From assembly GCA_002297965.1 (NCBI GenBank), contig DBLF01000059.1, positions 1-18,840 on the forward strand: 18,840 nt of DNA, read 5' to 3'. This DNA comes from Candidatus Segatella papionis (GTDB lineage Bacteria > Bacteroidota > Bacteroidia > Bacteroidales > Bacteroidaceae). Positions 1-6,841 of the stretch are shown here, piece after piece (position 1 is the first letter of the stretch; the number at the start of each line of letters is the position of its first letter). A program made the position numbers and the translations under genes. The notes under the pieces are model-generated. The model was not told the DNA's origin. It worked only from the letters and a program-made list of their open reading frames with translations, and ran no database searches.

Positions 1-516
1 GCCAAGAACATCGAGATGAGCAGCAAGGATGCCAACAAGCCAGCTAAGTTCTATATGAACAGTGCTTGCGCTCACCAGACATTCCCTACCAAGAAGGTTA
101 CCTTGAAGGATGCCAACAACATCAAGGCTGGTAGCTTAAAGGAGAGCAACGACCGAGTAATCCACCAGTTGATTATCGACGGTGTAGCCGGTATTCGCAC
201 TTGTCAGTTGCAGATGGGAGTAACTGAGTTGAAGGAAGGTTCTGTTTGGAACACAATGCCAGCTCATACCCACCTTCGCCGTATGGAGACTTACCTCTAC
301 TACAACGTTCCTGAGGGTCAGAAGATTCTCCATGTGATGGGCGAGCCACAGGAAACACGTCCTATCTGGTTGAACAACGAACAGGCAGTCATCGCTCCTG
401 AGTGGTCTATCCACTGCGCAGCAGGTACCAGCAACTATACTTTCATTTGGGGTATGGCTGGTGAGAACCTTATCTACAACGACATGCAGGTAGTTAAGAT
501 TCCTGACTTGGAATAA
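1..516 (+). CDS. kduI: 5-dehydro-4-deoxy-D-glucuronate isomerase (KduI), 5' end outside window
   Basis: Cytoplasmic isomerase that converts 5-keto-4-deoxyuronate to 3-deoxy-D-glycero-2,5-hexodiulosonate in the breakdown of unsaturated uronates from pectin or glycosaminoglycans. The frame is open from base 1 (A-K-N-I-E before the first Met at 16), so the true start lies upstream; 171 residues are visible against about 280 in the family, so roughly the C-terminal 60% is here. The cupin-type zinc site is visible as [12 protein letters not shown]: two His and a following Glu, with a further His in the WSIHCAAG stretch, matching the known KduI ligands. The C-terminus is family-like ([12 protein letters not shown]). 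It is followed by a hairpin terminator and then a hexuronate-type transporter, consistent with a uronate catabolic locus that extends to the left of the window. Confidence 0.95.
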   Translation, partial: AKNIEMSSKDANKPAKFYMNSACAHQTFPTKKVTLKDANNIKAGSLKESNDRVIHQLIIDGVAGIRTCQLQMGVTELKEGSVWNTMPAHTHLRRMETYLYYNVPEGQKILHVMGEPQETRPIWLNNEQAVIAPEWSIHCAAGTSNYTFIWGMAGENLIYNDMQVVKIPDLE

Positions 517-587
517 GATACCTATATGAAATCTTGAAAAAAGACGCCAATATACAATCTTTGAATAAGATTCCCTATATATAATAA

Positions 588-624
588 GGTGAACCTGGCT
601 TGCTGATACAAGCCAGGCTTTACC
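588..624 (+). terminator. Hairpin terminator after kduI
   Basis: A perfect 9-bp inverted repeat, CCTGGCTTG (594-602) and CAAGCCAGG (609-617), closes a 6-base loop. Six more pairs, one of them G-U, extend it outward from 588 to 624 across one bulged C. A T-rich stretch with interruptions follows (TTTCTTTTGCC). It most likely ends the kduI transcript and separates it from the downstream transporter, although the U-run is imperfect and some read-through is plausible. Confidence 0.7.
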
Positions 625-627
625 GTT

Positions 628-668
628 TCTTTTGCCGTCTCTTTGGGCATCTCTTTTGCCGTCTCTTT
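628..668 (+). repeat. 17-bp direct repeat, period 24, in the exuT leader
   Basis: The 17-mer TCTTTTGCCGTCTCTTT occurs identically at 628-644 and 652-668, with 7 bases between copies. It lies between the kduI terminator and the transporter start. Its pyrimidine-rich nature could mean slippage, a repeated regulator site or an extension of the U-rich terminator tail; no function can be assigned from sequence. I see no clear TAnnTTTGC promoter between 517 and 717. Confidence 0.75.
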
Positions 669-717
669 TCTATGTCTAATTTAAAAAGAAATATAAACGC
701 TTAAAAACAAATAACAA

Positions 718-2211
718 ATGAGTCCTATTAAAACAAGCAAAATGTCCAACTTCCGTTGGGTTATCTGTGCGTTGCTTTTCATTGCAACCACCGTCAACTA
801 CATGGATCGTCAGGTTCTGTCTTTGACATGGAAAGATTTTATCGCTCCAGAATTCCACTGGACCGATGATGACTATGGTACGATTACGGGTCTTTTCTCC
901 ATCTTCTACGCCATCGCCAACCTCTTCGCTGGTAAGTTCGTCGATTGGATGGGAACCAAGAAAGGTTATCTCATCGCCATCTTCGTATGGTCAACTGGTG
1001 CCGTGATGCACGCAGGTTGCGGATGGGTGGCCATGCAGATTGAAGGTTACGACAGCATCGAGGCACTTCGACTGGTACAGGCTGGTAGCGATGCCGCCGT
1101 TGCCATCGCCACCATCAGTGTATGGCTGTTCCTCTCTTGCCGTTTGATTCTCGCTGTGGGTGAGGCTGGTAACTTCCCTGCTGCCATCAAGGTAACAGCA
1201 GAGTACTTCCCAAAGAAAGACCGTGCCTTCTCTACCGCCATCTTCAACAGTGGTGCTTCTGTAGGAGCTTTGGCTGCTCCAGCCACCATCCCATTGTTGG
1301 CTCGCTACATGGGTTGGGAGTGGGCTTTCATCATCATCGGTGTGCTCGGTTATGTATGGATGGGGCTTTGGATGTGGCTCTATGAAAAACCATCCAAGAG
1401 CAAGCACGTAAATAAGGCCGAGCTTACTTACATTGAACAGGATGAAGACTTGGAGAAAGTGGAGGCTGAGCAGGCTGAGGCTGAGAAAGCCGAGAATTCT
1501 GGTGCTGCTGAGCCTGAGACCGAGGAAAAGACTATTGGCTTCTTGAAGTGCTTCACATTCCGCCAGACATGGTCGTTCATCGTTGGTAAGTTGATGACCG
1601 ATGGTGTATGGTGGTTCTTCCTCTTCTGGGCGCCAGCTTACTTCTCCGATCAGTATGGCTATTCTTCAGACTCACCAATGGGCATCGCCCTCATCTTTAC
1701 CCTCTATGCCATCGTAACCGTATTGAGCATCGGTGGTGGATATTTGCCAACTTACTTTGTGGATAAGAAGGGAATGAACCCATACATCGGCAGAATGCGT
1801 GCGATGTTGATATTCGCTTGCTTCCCATTGCTCGGTTTGATAGCCCAGCCTATGGGTGAAATCAGTGCATGGTGGCCAGCCATCATCATTGGTTTGCTCG
1901 GCGCAGGTCACCAGGCTTGGTCTGCCAACTTATATTCCACCATTGGTGATATGTTCCCTAAGTCAACCGTTGCCACCATCACAGGTATCGGTGCGATGGC
2001 AGGTGGCGTAGGCTCGTTCCTCATCAACAAGGGTTCTGGTATGCTCTTCACATACGCTGAGGGACAGGGCTCTGCCTTCTCGTTTATGGGCTTCGATGGC
2101 AAGCCAGGTGCCTATATGATTGTATTCTGCATCTGTAGTGTGGCTTACCTCGTAGGTTGGTGCATTATGAAGGCATTGGTACCTAAGTACAAGCCTATAG
2201 TAGTGGAATAA
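718..2211 (+). CDS. exuT: MFS hexuronate/H+ symporter (ExuT-like, anion:cation symporter family)
   Basis: Inner-membrane major facilitator of 497 residues, probably importing glucuronate or galacturonate. Family marks are VNYMDRQ at the end of TM1, a motif-A-like loop (GKFVDWMGTKKG, about 72-83), and the strongly conserved GEAGNFPAAIKVTAEYFP block (148-165) followed by FNSGASVGALAAP. Two six-helix halves are joined by a cytoplasmic loop (about 222-275). That loop carries an unusual Glu/Ala-rich low-complexity segment at about 247-271, encoded by repeats of GAGGCTGAG. A second odd stretch (about 108-125, rich in D, E, S and A) lengthens the first half compared with enterobacterial ExuT. Adjacency to kduI supports a uronate substrate. 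Met9 (at 742) is an alternative start. The exact hexuronate is inferred, not shown. Confidence 0.85.
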   Translation: MSPIKTSKMSNFRWVICALLFIATTVNYMDRQVLSLTWKDFIAPEFHWTDDDYGTITGLFSIFYAIANLFAGKFVDWMGTKKGYLIAIFVWSTGAVMHAGCGWVAMQIEGYDSIEALRLVQAGSDAAVAIATISVWLFLSCRLILAVGEAGNFPAAIKVTAEYFPKKDRAFSTAIFNSGASVGALAAPATIPLLARYMGWEWAFIIIGVLGYVWMGLWMWLYEKPSKSKHVNKAELTYIEQDEDLEKVEAEQAEAEKAENSGAAEPETEEKTIGFLKCFTFRQTWSFIVGKLMTDGVWWFFLFWAPAYFSDQYGYSSDSPMGIALIFTLYAIVTVLSIGGGYLPTYFVDKKGMNPYIGRMRAMLIFACFPLLGLIAQPMGEISAWWPAIIIGLLGAGHQAWSANLYSTIGDMFPKSTVATITGIGAMAGGVGSFLINKGSGMLFTYAEGQGSAFSFMGFDGKPGAYMIVFCICSVAYLVGWCIMKALVPKYKPIVVE

Positions 2212-2231
2212 GAGTCTCGATTCATCATCAT

Positions 2232-2272
2232 AAAAAACGCATCAGCAAGTTGTTTTCTGCTGATGCGCTTTT
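2232..2272 (+). terminator. Bidirectional terminator between exuT and the nitroreductase
   Basis: A perfect 10-bp stem, CGCATCAGCA (2238-2247) and TGCTGATGCG (2258-2267), with a 10-base loop. It is preceded by an A-run (2232-2237) and followed by CTTTT, so it can terminate on both strands. It lies between convergent genes that end at 2211 (+) and 2300 (-). Confidence 0.9.
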
Positions 2273-2299
2273 ATGTTATTTCGTCGATAGTTTTGATTT

Positions 2300-3040
2300 C
2301 TAATCTAAGAATCCTTGCTGTCTCAGAGCCTCTAGGAATCCTTCGCTCATCGCCTCGCAATCCTTCTTGGTGTAACGGATGTCGGTGAATACCTGTGCAA
2401 GAGTTTCTACGTTGTTGATGCGCACGAACTCCTTGTTTTCTTCGAGTGCTTCTTTCTCAGCGTAGAAGTCGTCAATCTTTTCTGGGGTGTAATCCTCGAA
2501 ATGTTCGTTGTGAGCGATGCTACGCAATGGCAGTCGGTCGCTCTTGGCTGGTTGTTCGTCTGGCCATCCGATGGTAAGAGTGGCTACAGGCATCACAAGC
2601 TTAGGAAGCTTCAAGGTGTCGATAATCATTTTGGGCATATAGACCGTAGTGCCCAGAAAACAGGTGCCAAGACCAGCTTCTTCAGCCAGGTTTGTAAAGG
2701 TCTGTGTGAAGAGGAGGGCATCGGTGGCAGCGTTCATAAAGGATAGGATGTTGTCATAGCCAGGGTGAGCCTTTCGCTGCTCAGCCCAAAGGGTGGTGCG
2801 GCGATAGTCGGCGCAGATGGTGAGCACTACGGGGGCATTGGTAACCATCGGCTGGTTGAAGTGGGCGGGAGCCAAAGCTTTCTTGCCCTCTTCGCTTCTT
2901 GTTACTACGACACTATAGAGCTGGAGATTGCCCATGGTCGGAGTGCGTTCAGCCTCCTCTAGCAAACGATTTAATAAATCCTCTGAAACTTCTCTATTCG
3001 CATATTTGCGGATGGATGTTCTGTTTTTGATTGATTCCAT
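2300..3040 (-). CDS. NfsA/Frp-like FMN-dependent nitroreductase
   Basis: Cytoplasmic oxidoreductase of 246 residues, expected to bind FMN and reduce nitro or quinone compounds with NAD(P)H. The N-terminus has the family FMN/phosphate contact NRTSIRKYANREVSEDLLNRLLEEA, then RTPTMGNLQLYSVVV (about 33-47). The middle holds the DALLFTQTFTNLAEEAGLGTCFLGT segment typical of the fold, and VMPVATLTIGWPDE marks the second FMN region. The long C-terminal extension with SDRLPLRSIAHNEHFEDY resembles the NfsA/Frp group rather than the short NfsB type. The physiological substrate cannot be read from sequence. It has its own -7 box about 60 bases upstream of the start and is divergent from the next cluster. 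Confidence 0.9.
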   Translation of the reverse strand: MESIKNRTSIRKYANREVSEDLLNRLLEEAERTPTMGNLQLYSVVVTRSEEGKKALAPAHFNQPMVTNAPVVLTICADYRRTTLWAEQRKAHPGYDNILSFMNAATDALLFTQTFTNLAEEAGLGTCFLGTTVYMPKMIIDTLKLPKLVMPVATLTIGWPDEQPAKSDRLPLRSIAHNEHFEDYTPEKIDDFYAEKEALEENKEFVRINNVETLAQVFTDIRYTKKDCEAMSEGFLEALRQQGFLD

Positions 3041-3093
3041 ATCTTATTTTTTATAAATATACCTTGATTATAAATGTTTTGTATTTGAACAAT

Positions 3094-3109
3094 TACATTT
3101 GCAAAGTTA
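3094..3109. promoter_or_regulatory. Overlapping divergent Bacteroidota -7 boxes
   Basis: Minus strand: TAACTTTGC (3109-3101) matches TAnnTTTGC and would start the nitroreductase transcript with a leader of about 55 bases. Plus strand: TACATTTGC (3094-3102) also matches and overlaps it through the palindrome TTTGCAAA. I find no well-spaced -33 TTTG for the minus-strand box. The plus-strand box points toward the RNR-like gene, which also has a closer box at 3227-3235. Confidence 0.6.
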
Positions 3110-3226
3110 CAGAAAGTTTTCCAAAAAGAATCGCCTTCTTGGGTATTTTTAGGCATTTTATAGCCTTTCTGTCGTATTTTTATGGAAATATATCCCCAAA
3201 CGTTTCGGATTTTAGAAATATTGTTT

Positions 3227-3235
3227 TAATTTTGC
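3227..3235 (+). promoter_or_regulatory. -7 promoter box of the RNR-domain/folB cluster
   Basis: TAATTTTGC matches the Bacteroidota -7 consensus. A near -33 element, TTTC at 3203-3206, sits 20 bases upstream (consensus TTTG). The predicted transcription start near 3239 gives a leader of about 20 bases to the ATG at 3258. Confidence 0.65.
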
Positions 3236-3257
3236 AGCTGATTATTAAACGTTTGAT

Positions 3258-3929
3258 ATGAATTATACAGAAAATATGACTTTCGATGAGGCTTGTCAAG
3301 CTCTCGTGAATGACTTGAAAGCCAACTTGGCTGCTCTCCATGAGCGATTTGATGGCCAAGGTGTAGATTGGAATGGACTCCATGAACCGTTGATTCAGCT
3401 TCTTTCAACGGAGACTCATGATGCCCTCTTTACGCCTAAGGTGGTGGAGGTTCGCCCAAGAGAGTTGGAGTGCGATGTGGTGAGGTACCAGAATAACAAG
3501 GAAAAATGGGTGGCTCTGGTAGGGTTGCTCAATGGACATCCTTACGAAATATTTACAGGACTGCAAGATGAAGACGAAGGCATCATGCTACCTAAGTCTG
3601 TGACCAAGGGCAAGATTATCAAGACTGTGCTGGGTGAGGGACAGAAGCGTTACGACTTCCAGTTTGTCAATAAGCGAGGCTATAAGATTACGGTCGAGGG
3701 ATTGAGCGAAAAGTTTAATCCTGAGTATTGGAACTATGCCAAGTTGATTTCCGGAGTGTTGCGCTATCGTATGCCGATAGCCCACGTCATCAAGTTGGTT
3801 GACCAGTTGCAGTTGACCTCTGAAACCCTGAATACCTGGAGAGTGGGCGTGGAACGCGCGCTCAAAAAGTATCTCAATGATGAACATTTCGCAGAAAAGG
3901 AGGCGGAGACAAATGTTGCAGGAGAGTAA
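3258..3929 (+). CDS. Stand-alone C-terminal domain of adenosylcobalamin-dependent ribonucleotide reductase
   Basis: A protein of 223 residues. From about residue 66 (RPRELECDVVRYQNNKEKWV) to about 208 it resembles, from my knowledge of the family, the region after the catalytic barrel of Bacteroidota class II (B12-dependent) ribonucleoside-diphosphate reductases: GLLNGHPYEIFTGL, KSVTKGKIIKTV, YDFQFVNKRGYKITVEGL, KFNPEYWNYAKLISGVLRY, and NTWRVGVERALKKYL. The catalytic barrel is absent, as is the C-terminal Cys-rich zinc ribbon that follows in the full enzymes. Only two Cys are present (C14 and C72). The first 60 residues look helical and are not recognised. It has its own promoter and start, and the upstream DNA codes the divergent nitroreductase, so no broken remainder lies beside it. 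It overlaps folB by 17 bases. Either a retained accessory domain or a relic of a lost nrdJ; not expected to be catalytic. Confidence 0.65.
   Translation: MNYTENMTFDEACQALVNDLKANLAALHERFDGQGVDWNGLHEPLIQLLSTETHDALFTPKVVEVRPRELECDVVRYQNNKEKWVALVGLLNGHPYEIFTGLQDEDEGIMLPKSVTKGKIIKTVLGEGQKRYDFQFVNKRGYKITVEGLSEKFNPEYWNYAKLISGVLRYRMPIAHVIKLVDQLQLTSETLNTWRVGVERALKKYLNDEHFAEKEAETNVAGE
3897..3903 (+). promoter_or_regulatory. Strong ribosome binding site that sets the folB start
   Basis: AAGGAGG lies 9 bases before the ATG at 3913 and inside the end of the preceding gene. Such a full Shine-Dalgarno is uncommon in Bacteroidota. It favours 3913 over the in-frame upstream ATG at 3877, whose extra residues (MMNISQKRRRRQ) are out of character for the family. 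Confidence 0.75.
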
Positions 3930-4299
3930 GATCTTTCTGAAGAACGTGCGTTTCCATGCCTTTCATGGCGTGTTGGAACAGGAGAGAGGGGTAGGCAATG
4001 ATTATCTCGTAAACCTGGTGTTGGATTATGATTTTTCTTTGTCCATGCAGACGGATGAGCTGGACGGTACCATCAATTATGCCGAGGTGTATGAACTGCT
4101 AAAGCAGGAGATGGATATCCCCAGCCGTCTCTTGGAGCATTTGGCAGGTAGGATAGGCAAGAAGCTTTTTGCTGTATTCCCCGCCTTAACCAAGGTGCAA
4201 CTATCTATCACGAAGGTAAATCCCCCGATGGGGGCAGATAGCGATGGCGCTGGTGTAGAGGTAATATTAACAAATGATAAAACTTATAGCAATAATTAG
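3913..4299 (+). CDS. folB: Dihydroneopterin aldolase
   Basis: Cytoplasmic folate-pathway enzyme that splits 7,8-dihydroneopterin to 6-hydroxymethyl-7,8-dihydropterin and glycolaldehyde. From the ATG at 3913 the product is 128 residues, close to the family's usual 120. It begins with the classic strand IFLKNVRFHAFHGVLEQER, where the Glu of VLEQE binds the pterin. It also has NYAEVYELL with the conserved Tyr, and ITKVNPPMG, whose Lys is the catalytic residue. The start overlaps the end of the RNR-domain gene by 17 bases, so translation of the two is probably coupled. Four Asn/Thr/Ser-type residues at the extreme C-terminus are unremarkable. Confidence 0.93.
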   Translation: MLQESKIFLKNVRFHAFHGVLEQERGVGNDYLVNLVLDYDFSLSMQTDELDGTINYAEVYELLKQEMDIPSRLLEHLAGRIGKKLFAVFPALTKVQLSITKVNPPMGADSDGAGVEVILTNDKTYSNN

Positions 4300-4319
4300 G
4301 TTTTCTGATAATAAAGTAG

Positions 4320-4328
4320 TAATTTTGC
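4320..4328 (+). promoter_or_regulatory. -7 promoter box upstream of the amidase
   Basis: TAATTTTGC matches the Bacteroidota -7 consensus 16 bases before the ATG at 4345, which implies a leader of about 12 bases. The -33 region is weak: only a TTTTC run about 15 bases upstream, which is too close. The amidase and MCE genes may therefore be transcribed both from here and by read-through from folB. Confidence 0.55.
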
Positions 4329-4344
4329 AAAATCATCAGAAAGT

Positions 4345-5583
4345 ATGTGTAAGAAAATAACACTGATATTGACCGTTTTGTGTATGTTGGCAATGACTTC
4401 GTTAGCTGCCAATAAGCGCTTCACGCTCGTTATCGATGCAGGACATGGTGGTCATGACGCAGGAGCGCTAGGTGCCATTTCCAAGGAAAAGAATATCAAT
4501 CTGGCTGTAGCTTTGCGCTTCGGTAAATATGTGGAGCAAAATCTTCCGGAGGTGAGGGTGATATACACTCGAAAAACAGATGTGTTTGTCCCGCTCCATG
4601 AACGCGCAAACATCGCCAACCGTGCAGGGGCTGACCTTTTTATCTCCGTGCATACCAATGCTTTGCCTGCTGGTAAGATAGCACGTGGATTTGAGACTTA
4701 CACACTCGGTATGCACCGAGCCAAGGATAACCTGGACGTGGCTATGCGAGAAAACTCCGTGATTTCGATGGAGAAAGGCTATCAGCAGACATATCAAGGA
4801 TTCGACCCGAAGTCGTCGGAGAGTTACATCATCTTTGAGTTTATCCAGGGTAAGAACATGGAGCGTAGCGTGGAGTTGGCTCGCATGATACAGCGTAGTG
4901 TCTGCGATGGTGCCAACCGCCCTGACAAGGGAGTGCATCAGGCAGGATTCTTGGTGCTTAGGGAAACGTCGATGCCCAGCTGCTTGATAGAGCTAGGCTT
5001 TATCACCACTCCCGATGAGGAAAATCTGCTCAATGATGACAACAGGGTGGATGACATCGCCAAGGGTATTTATGAGGCTTTTGCCAAATATAAGAATAAG
5101 TACGACAAGTCGGTCTCTGTGCCTTACCGAGCTTCGGATCGTGAGGAGTCAAATATACCAAAGATTGTGCCGGATGCTTTTTCCGATGCAGACAATAAGC
5201 GTGACAACACAAAGAAGGTGGAAACGGTACAGAGGAATACGCAAGTCTCCCCAAAGGTGCAGGCTCAAAAGGATTCGCAAGTCTCAAAGAAAGCGCAGGC
5301 GCCCAAAGATGCTCCAGTGTTTAAGCTTCAGATATTTGTAAGTAGCAGAACCCTGCGCAAAGGTGATTCCCACTTCAAGGGAGAGACAGACTATGACTCT
5401 TTCCAGGAAGGCGGACTGGTAAAATACACCATGGGCGAATCAACCAACTATAATGAGGTGTATCGATTGCGCAAGAGCTTGCTCGATAAATTCCCGGAGG
5501 CATTTATCATCGCCTTCAAGAATGGACAAAAATATGATGTAAACCAAGCGATTCGAGAATTTAAGCAAAACAAAAATAGATAA
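4345..5583 (+). CDS. Zinc N-acetylmuramoyl-L-alanine amidase (Amidase_3) with SPOR-like C-terminus
   Basis: Exported peptidoglycan amidase of 412 residues that would cleave the MurNAc-L-Ala bond during cell separation. A signal peptide covers about residues 1-22 (hydrophobic core ITLILTVLCMLAM, then SLAA). The Amidase_3 domain (about 26-250) shows the expected zinc ligands and catalytic residues: H34 in IDAGHGG, E48 in SKEKN, H103 in SVHTN, and E216 in CLIELGF. A Lys/Gln-rich linker (about 255-325) with a tandem repeat joins it to a C-terminal segment (327-410) with SPOR-like strand-helix pattern (FKLQIFVSS..., EVYRLRKSLLDKFPEAFIIAF), which probably binds denuded glycan at the septum. The stop is 2 bases from the MCE gene start, so the two are in one operon. 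Confidence 0.92.
   Translation: MCKKITLILTVLCMLAMTSLAANKRFTLVIDAGHGGHDAGALGAISKEKNINLAVALRFGKYVEQNLPEVRVIYTRKTDVFVPLHERANIANRAGADLFISVHTNALPAGKIARGFETYTLGMHRAKDNLDVAMRENSVISMEKGYQQTYQGFDPKSSESYIIFEFIQGKNMERSVELARMIQRSVCDGANRPDKGVHQAGFLVLRETSMPSCLIELGFITTPDEENLLNDDNRVDDIAKGIYEAFAKYKNKYDKSVSVPYRASDREESNIPKIVPDAFSDADNKRDNTKKVETVQRNTQVSPKVQAQKDSQVSKKAQAPKDAPVFKLQIFVSSRTLRKGDSHFKGETDYDSFQEGGLVKYTMGESTNYNEVYRLRKSLLDKFPEAFIIAFKNGQKYDVNQAIREFKQNKNR
5239..5310 (+). repeat. 36-bp tandem repeat (2 copies) in the amidase linker
   Basis: Units at 5239-5274 and 5275-5310 are in frame and code TQVSPKVQAQKD and SQVSKKAQAPKD. It is a divergent 12-residue duplication in the flexible Lys/Gln/Ala linker between the amidase and SPOR-like domains. 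Copy number could vary between strains. Confidence 0.8.
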
Positions 5584-5585
5584 AG

Positions 5586-6485
5586 ATGAAATTTACAAAG
5601 GAGATAAAGATAGCGTTGGTAGCTATCGTTGGTATTTTGGTAATGTATTTCGGAATTAACTTTCTGAAAGGCATCAATCTGTTTTCTACCAATAACGCCT
5701 ATTATATGACGTTCAACGACATACAGGGCTTGGGCGCTTCCACACCTATTTATGCCGACGGATATAAGGTGGGAACCGTGGATGGTGTAGATTTCGACTA
5801 TTCTGGTAGCGGTCCTATCAAGGTGAAGTGCGACATTGTGAAGGATTTGAGAATTCCCGAAGGAAGTAAGGCTGAGATTGTGAAAGACTTGATGGGCAAC
5901 CTGCAGGTGAACTTGCTCTTGGCTAACAATCCTCGCCAGCGCATAGAGCCGGGCGGCATCATTCCTGGTGCAGTGAATGATGGTATCATGGGAAAGGCCG
6001 CTGATTTGGTTCCTGTGGTGGAAAAAATGTTGCCAAAGATAGACTCTATCTTGACCAGCGTCAATGCGCTCTTGGCAGACCCAGCCTTGGCTGCTTCTCT
6101 TCACAATGTGGAGACTATCACCAACAACCTCACAGTTTCTACTCGTGAACTGAACACGTTGATGGCAGGGCTGAACAAGCAAGTACCTGGTATGATAGGC
6201 AAGGCAAACGGCGTGCTTGACAATACCCATCGCTTGACCTCTAATTTGGCAAGTCTCGATGTGCAGGGTACTTTGGATAGAGTGAACGCCACATTGGAGG
6301 GAGCACAGAAATTCACAGAGCAGTTGAACAGTGGCAAGGGAAGCCTTGGCTTACTGATGAACGATACCAAGCTTTATGACAACTTGACTTCCACGATGTC
6401 GCATGCCGACTCATTGGTCATCGACTTGAAGGCTCATCCTAAGCGCTATGTCCACTTCTCTGTCTTTGGTAAGAAAGATAAATAA
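5586..6485 (+). CDS. MCE/MlaD-family lipid transport protein
   Basis: Periplasmic protein of 299 residues anchored in the inner membrane by one N-terminal helix (about 8-27, IALVAIVGILVMYFGINFLKG). One MCE domain (about 37-120) follows: YYMTFNDIQGLGASTPIYADGYKVGTVDGV, then KAEIVKDLMGNLQVNL. The rest (about 135-280) is a long helical, coiled-coil-like tail with Asn/Thr/Leu-rich heptads (SVNALLADP, NTLMAGLNKQVP, LNSGKGSLGLLMND), typical of single-domain MCE subunits of phospholipid ABC systems. The GxGSLGLLMND motif recurs in Bacteroidota MlaD proteins. No MlaE/MlaF partner lies in the window. The ATG follows the amidase stop by 2 bases. Confidence 0.9.
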   Translation: MKFTKEIKIALVAIVGILVMYFGINFLKGINLFSTNNAYYMTFNDIQGLGASTPIYADGYKVGTVDGVDFDYSGSGPIKVKCDIVKDLRIPEGSKAEIVKDLMGNLQVNLLLANNPRQRIEPGGIIPGAVNDGIMGKAADLVPVVEKMLPKIDSILTSVNALLADPALAASLHNVETITNNLTVSTRELNTLMAGLNKQVPGMIGKANGVLDNTHRLTSNLASLDVQGTLDRVNATLEGAQKFTEQLNSGKGSLGLLMNDTKLYDNLTSTMSHADSLVIDLKAHPKRYVHFSVFGKKDK

Positions 6486-6649
6486 GAAGTCGTGATGGCT
6501 ATATAATTACAGAATTGAAGAAATTAGCAAAATAAAATTTGTCTAAATAGTGCAAGCTATGTTTCACGCCCCAAAGTCGCTTCGGAACTTGTTGGCTCTT
6601 AGCGGCTTTGAGGTGTTTCAAAAATGTTTCACTGTATCTAAAATGTAAT

Positions 6650-6658
6650 TGTGGATAA
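6650..6658 (-). promoter_or_regulatory. Perfect DnaA box
   Basis: TGTGGATAA on the plus strand is the exact complement of the TTATCCACA consensus. It lies about 190 bases upstream of the dnaA start and 66 bases upstream of the -33 element, where it could serve autorepression or origin melting. Confidence 0.8.
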
Positions 6659-6723
6659 CTTTGTTAAACTATTGATTATTAACGAGTTGTATGGCTAGTA
6701 TTAAAATATTATAAATAGGGTGA

Positions 6724-6756
6724 TTTGTTAGTCTCCATATTTTTTTGTAATTTTGC
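6724..6756 (+). promoter_or_regulatory. dnaA promoter (Bacteroidota sigma-ABfr type)
   Basis: TTTG at 6724-6727 and TAATTTTGC at 6748-6756 are separated by exactly 20 bases, a full match to the Bacteroidota -33/-7 pattern. The predicted start near 6760 gives an AT-rich leader of about 80 bases to the ATG at 6842. Confidence 0.85.
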
Positions 6757-6841
6757 ACTCGATTAGCCCATCAAAGGTATTGGTGCGACAATCAAAAACT
6801 AAAAAATAAAGAAATAACTATATATATTAAATTAGGTGTCA

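Larger units (their letters stand above)
6486..6841 (+). other. AT-rich dnaA upstream region with DnaA box; candidate origin element
   Basis: A 356-base non-coding stretch. It holds a perfect DnaA box (6650-6658) and an inverted repeat GTTAA...TTAAC just after it (6663-6683). A very AT-rich run follows at about 6690-6720, then a consensus dnaA promoter. There are three copies of TGTTTCA (6560-6566, 6614-6620, 6625-6631), and an imperfect inverted pair CAAAGTCGC / GCGGCTTTG (about 6572-6610). Such a mix is compatible with an oriC or dnaA autoregulatory region. With only one perfect DnaA box visible, origin status is unproven. Confidence 0.5.

Noticed and set aside
3877..3912. Upstream start for folB adding MMNISQKRRRRQ
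   Set aside because: The added residues are basic and unlike the family, and a strong Shine-Dalgarno precedes the ATG at 3913.
3258..3929. Frameshifted remnant of a full-length nrdJ at this site
   Set aside because: The upstream DNA is filled by the divergent nitroreductase and a promoter. No catalytic-barrel fragments appear in any frame, and the remaining frame is intact with its own start.
5448..6230. Minus-strand open frame of 260 codons
   Set aside because: It lies opposite the amidase end and the MCE gene, shows no family motifs, and has a His/Gln/Arg-rich shadow composition.
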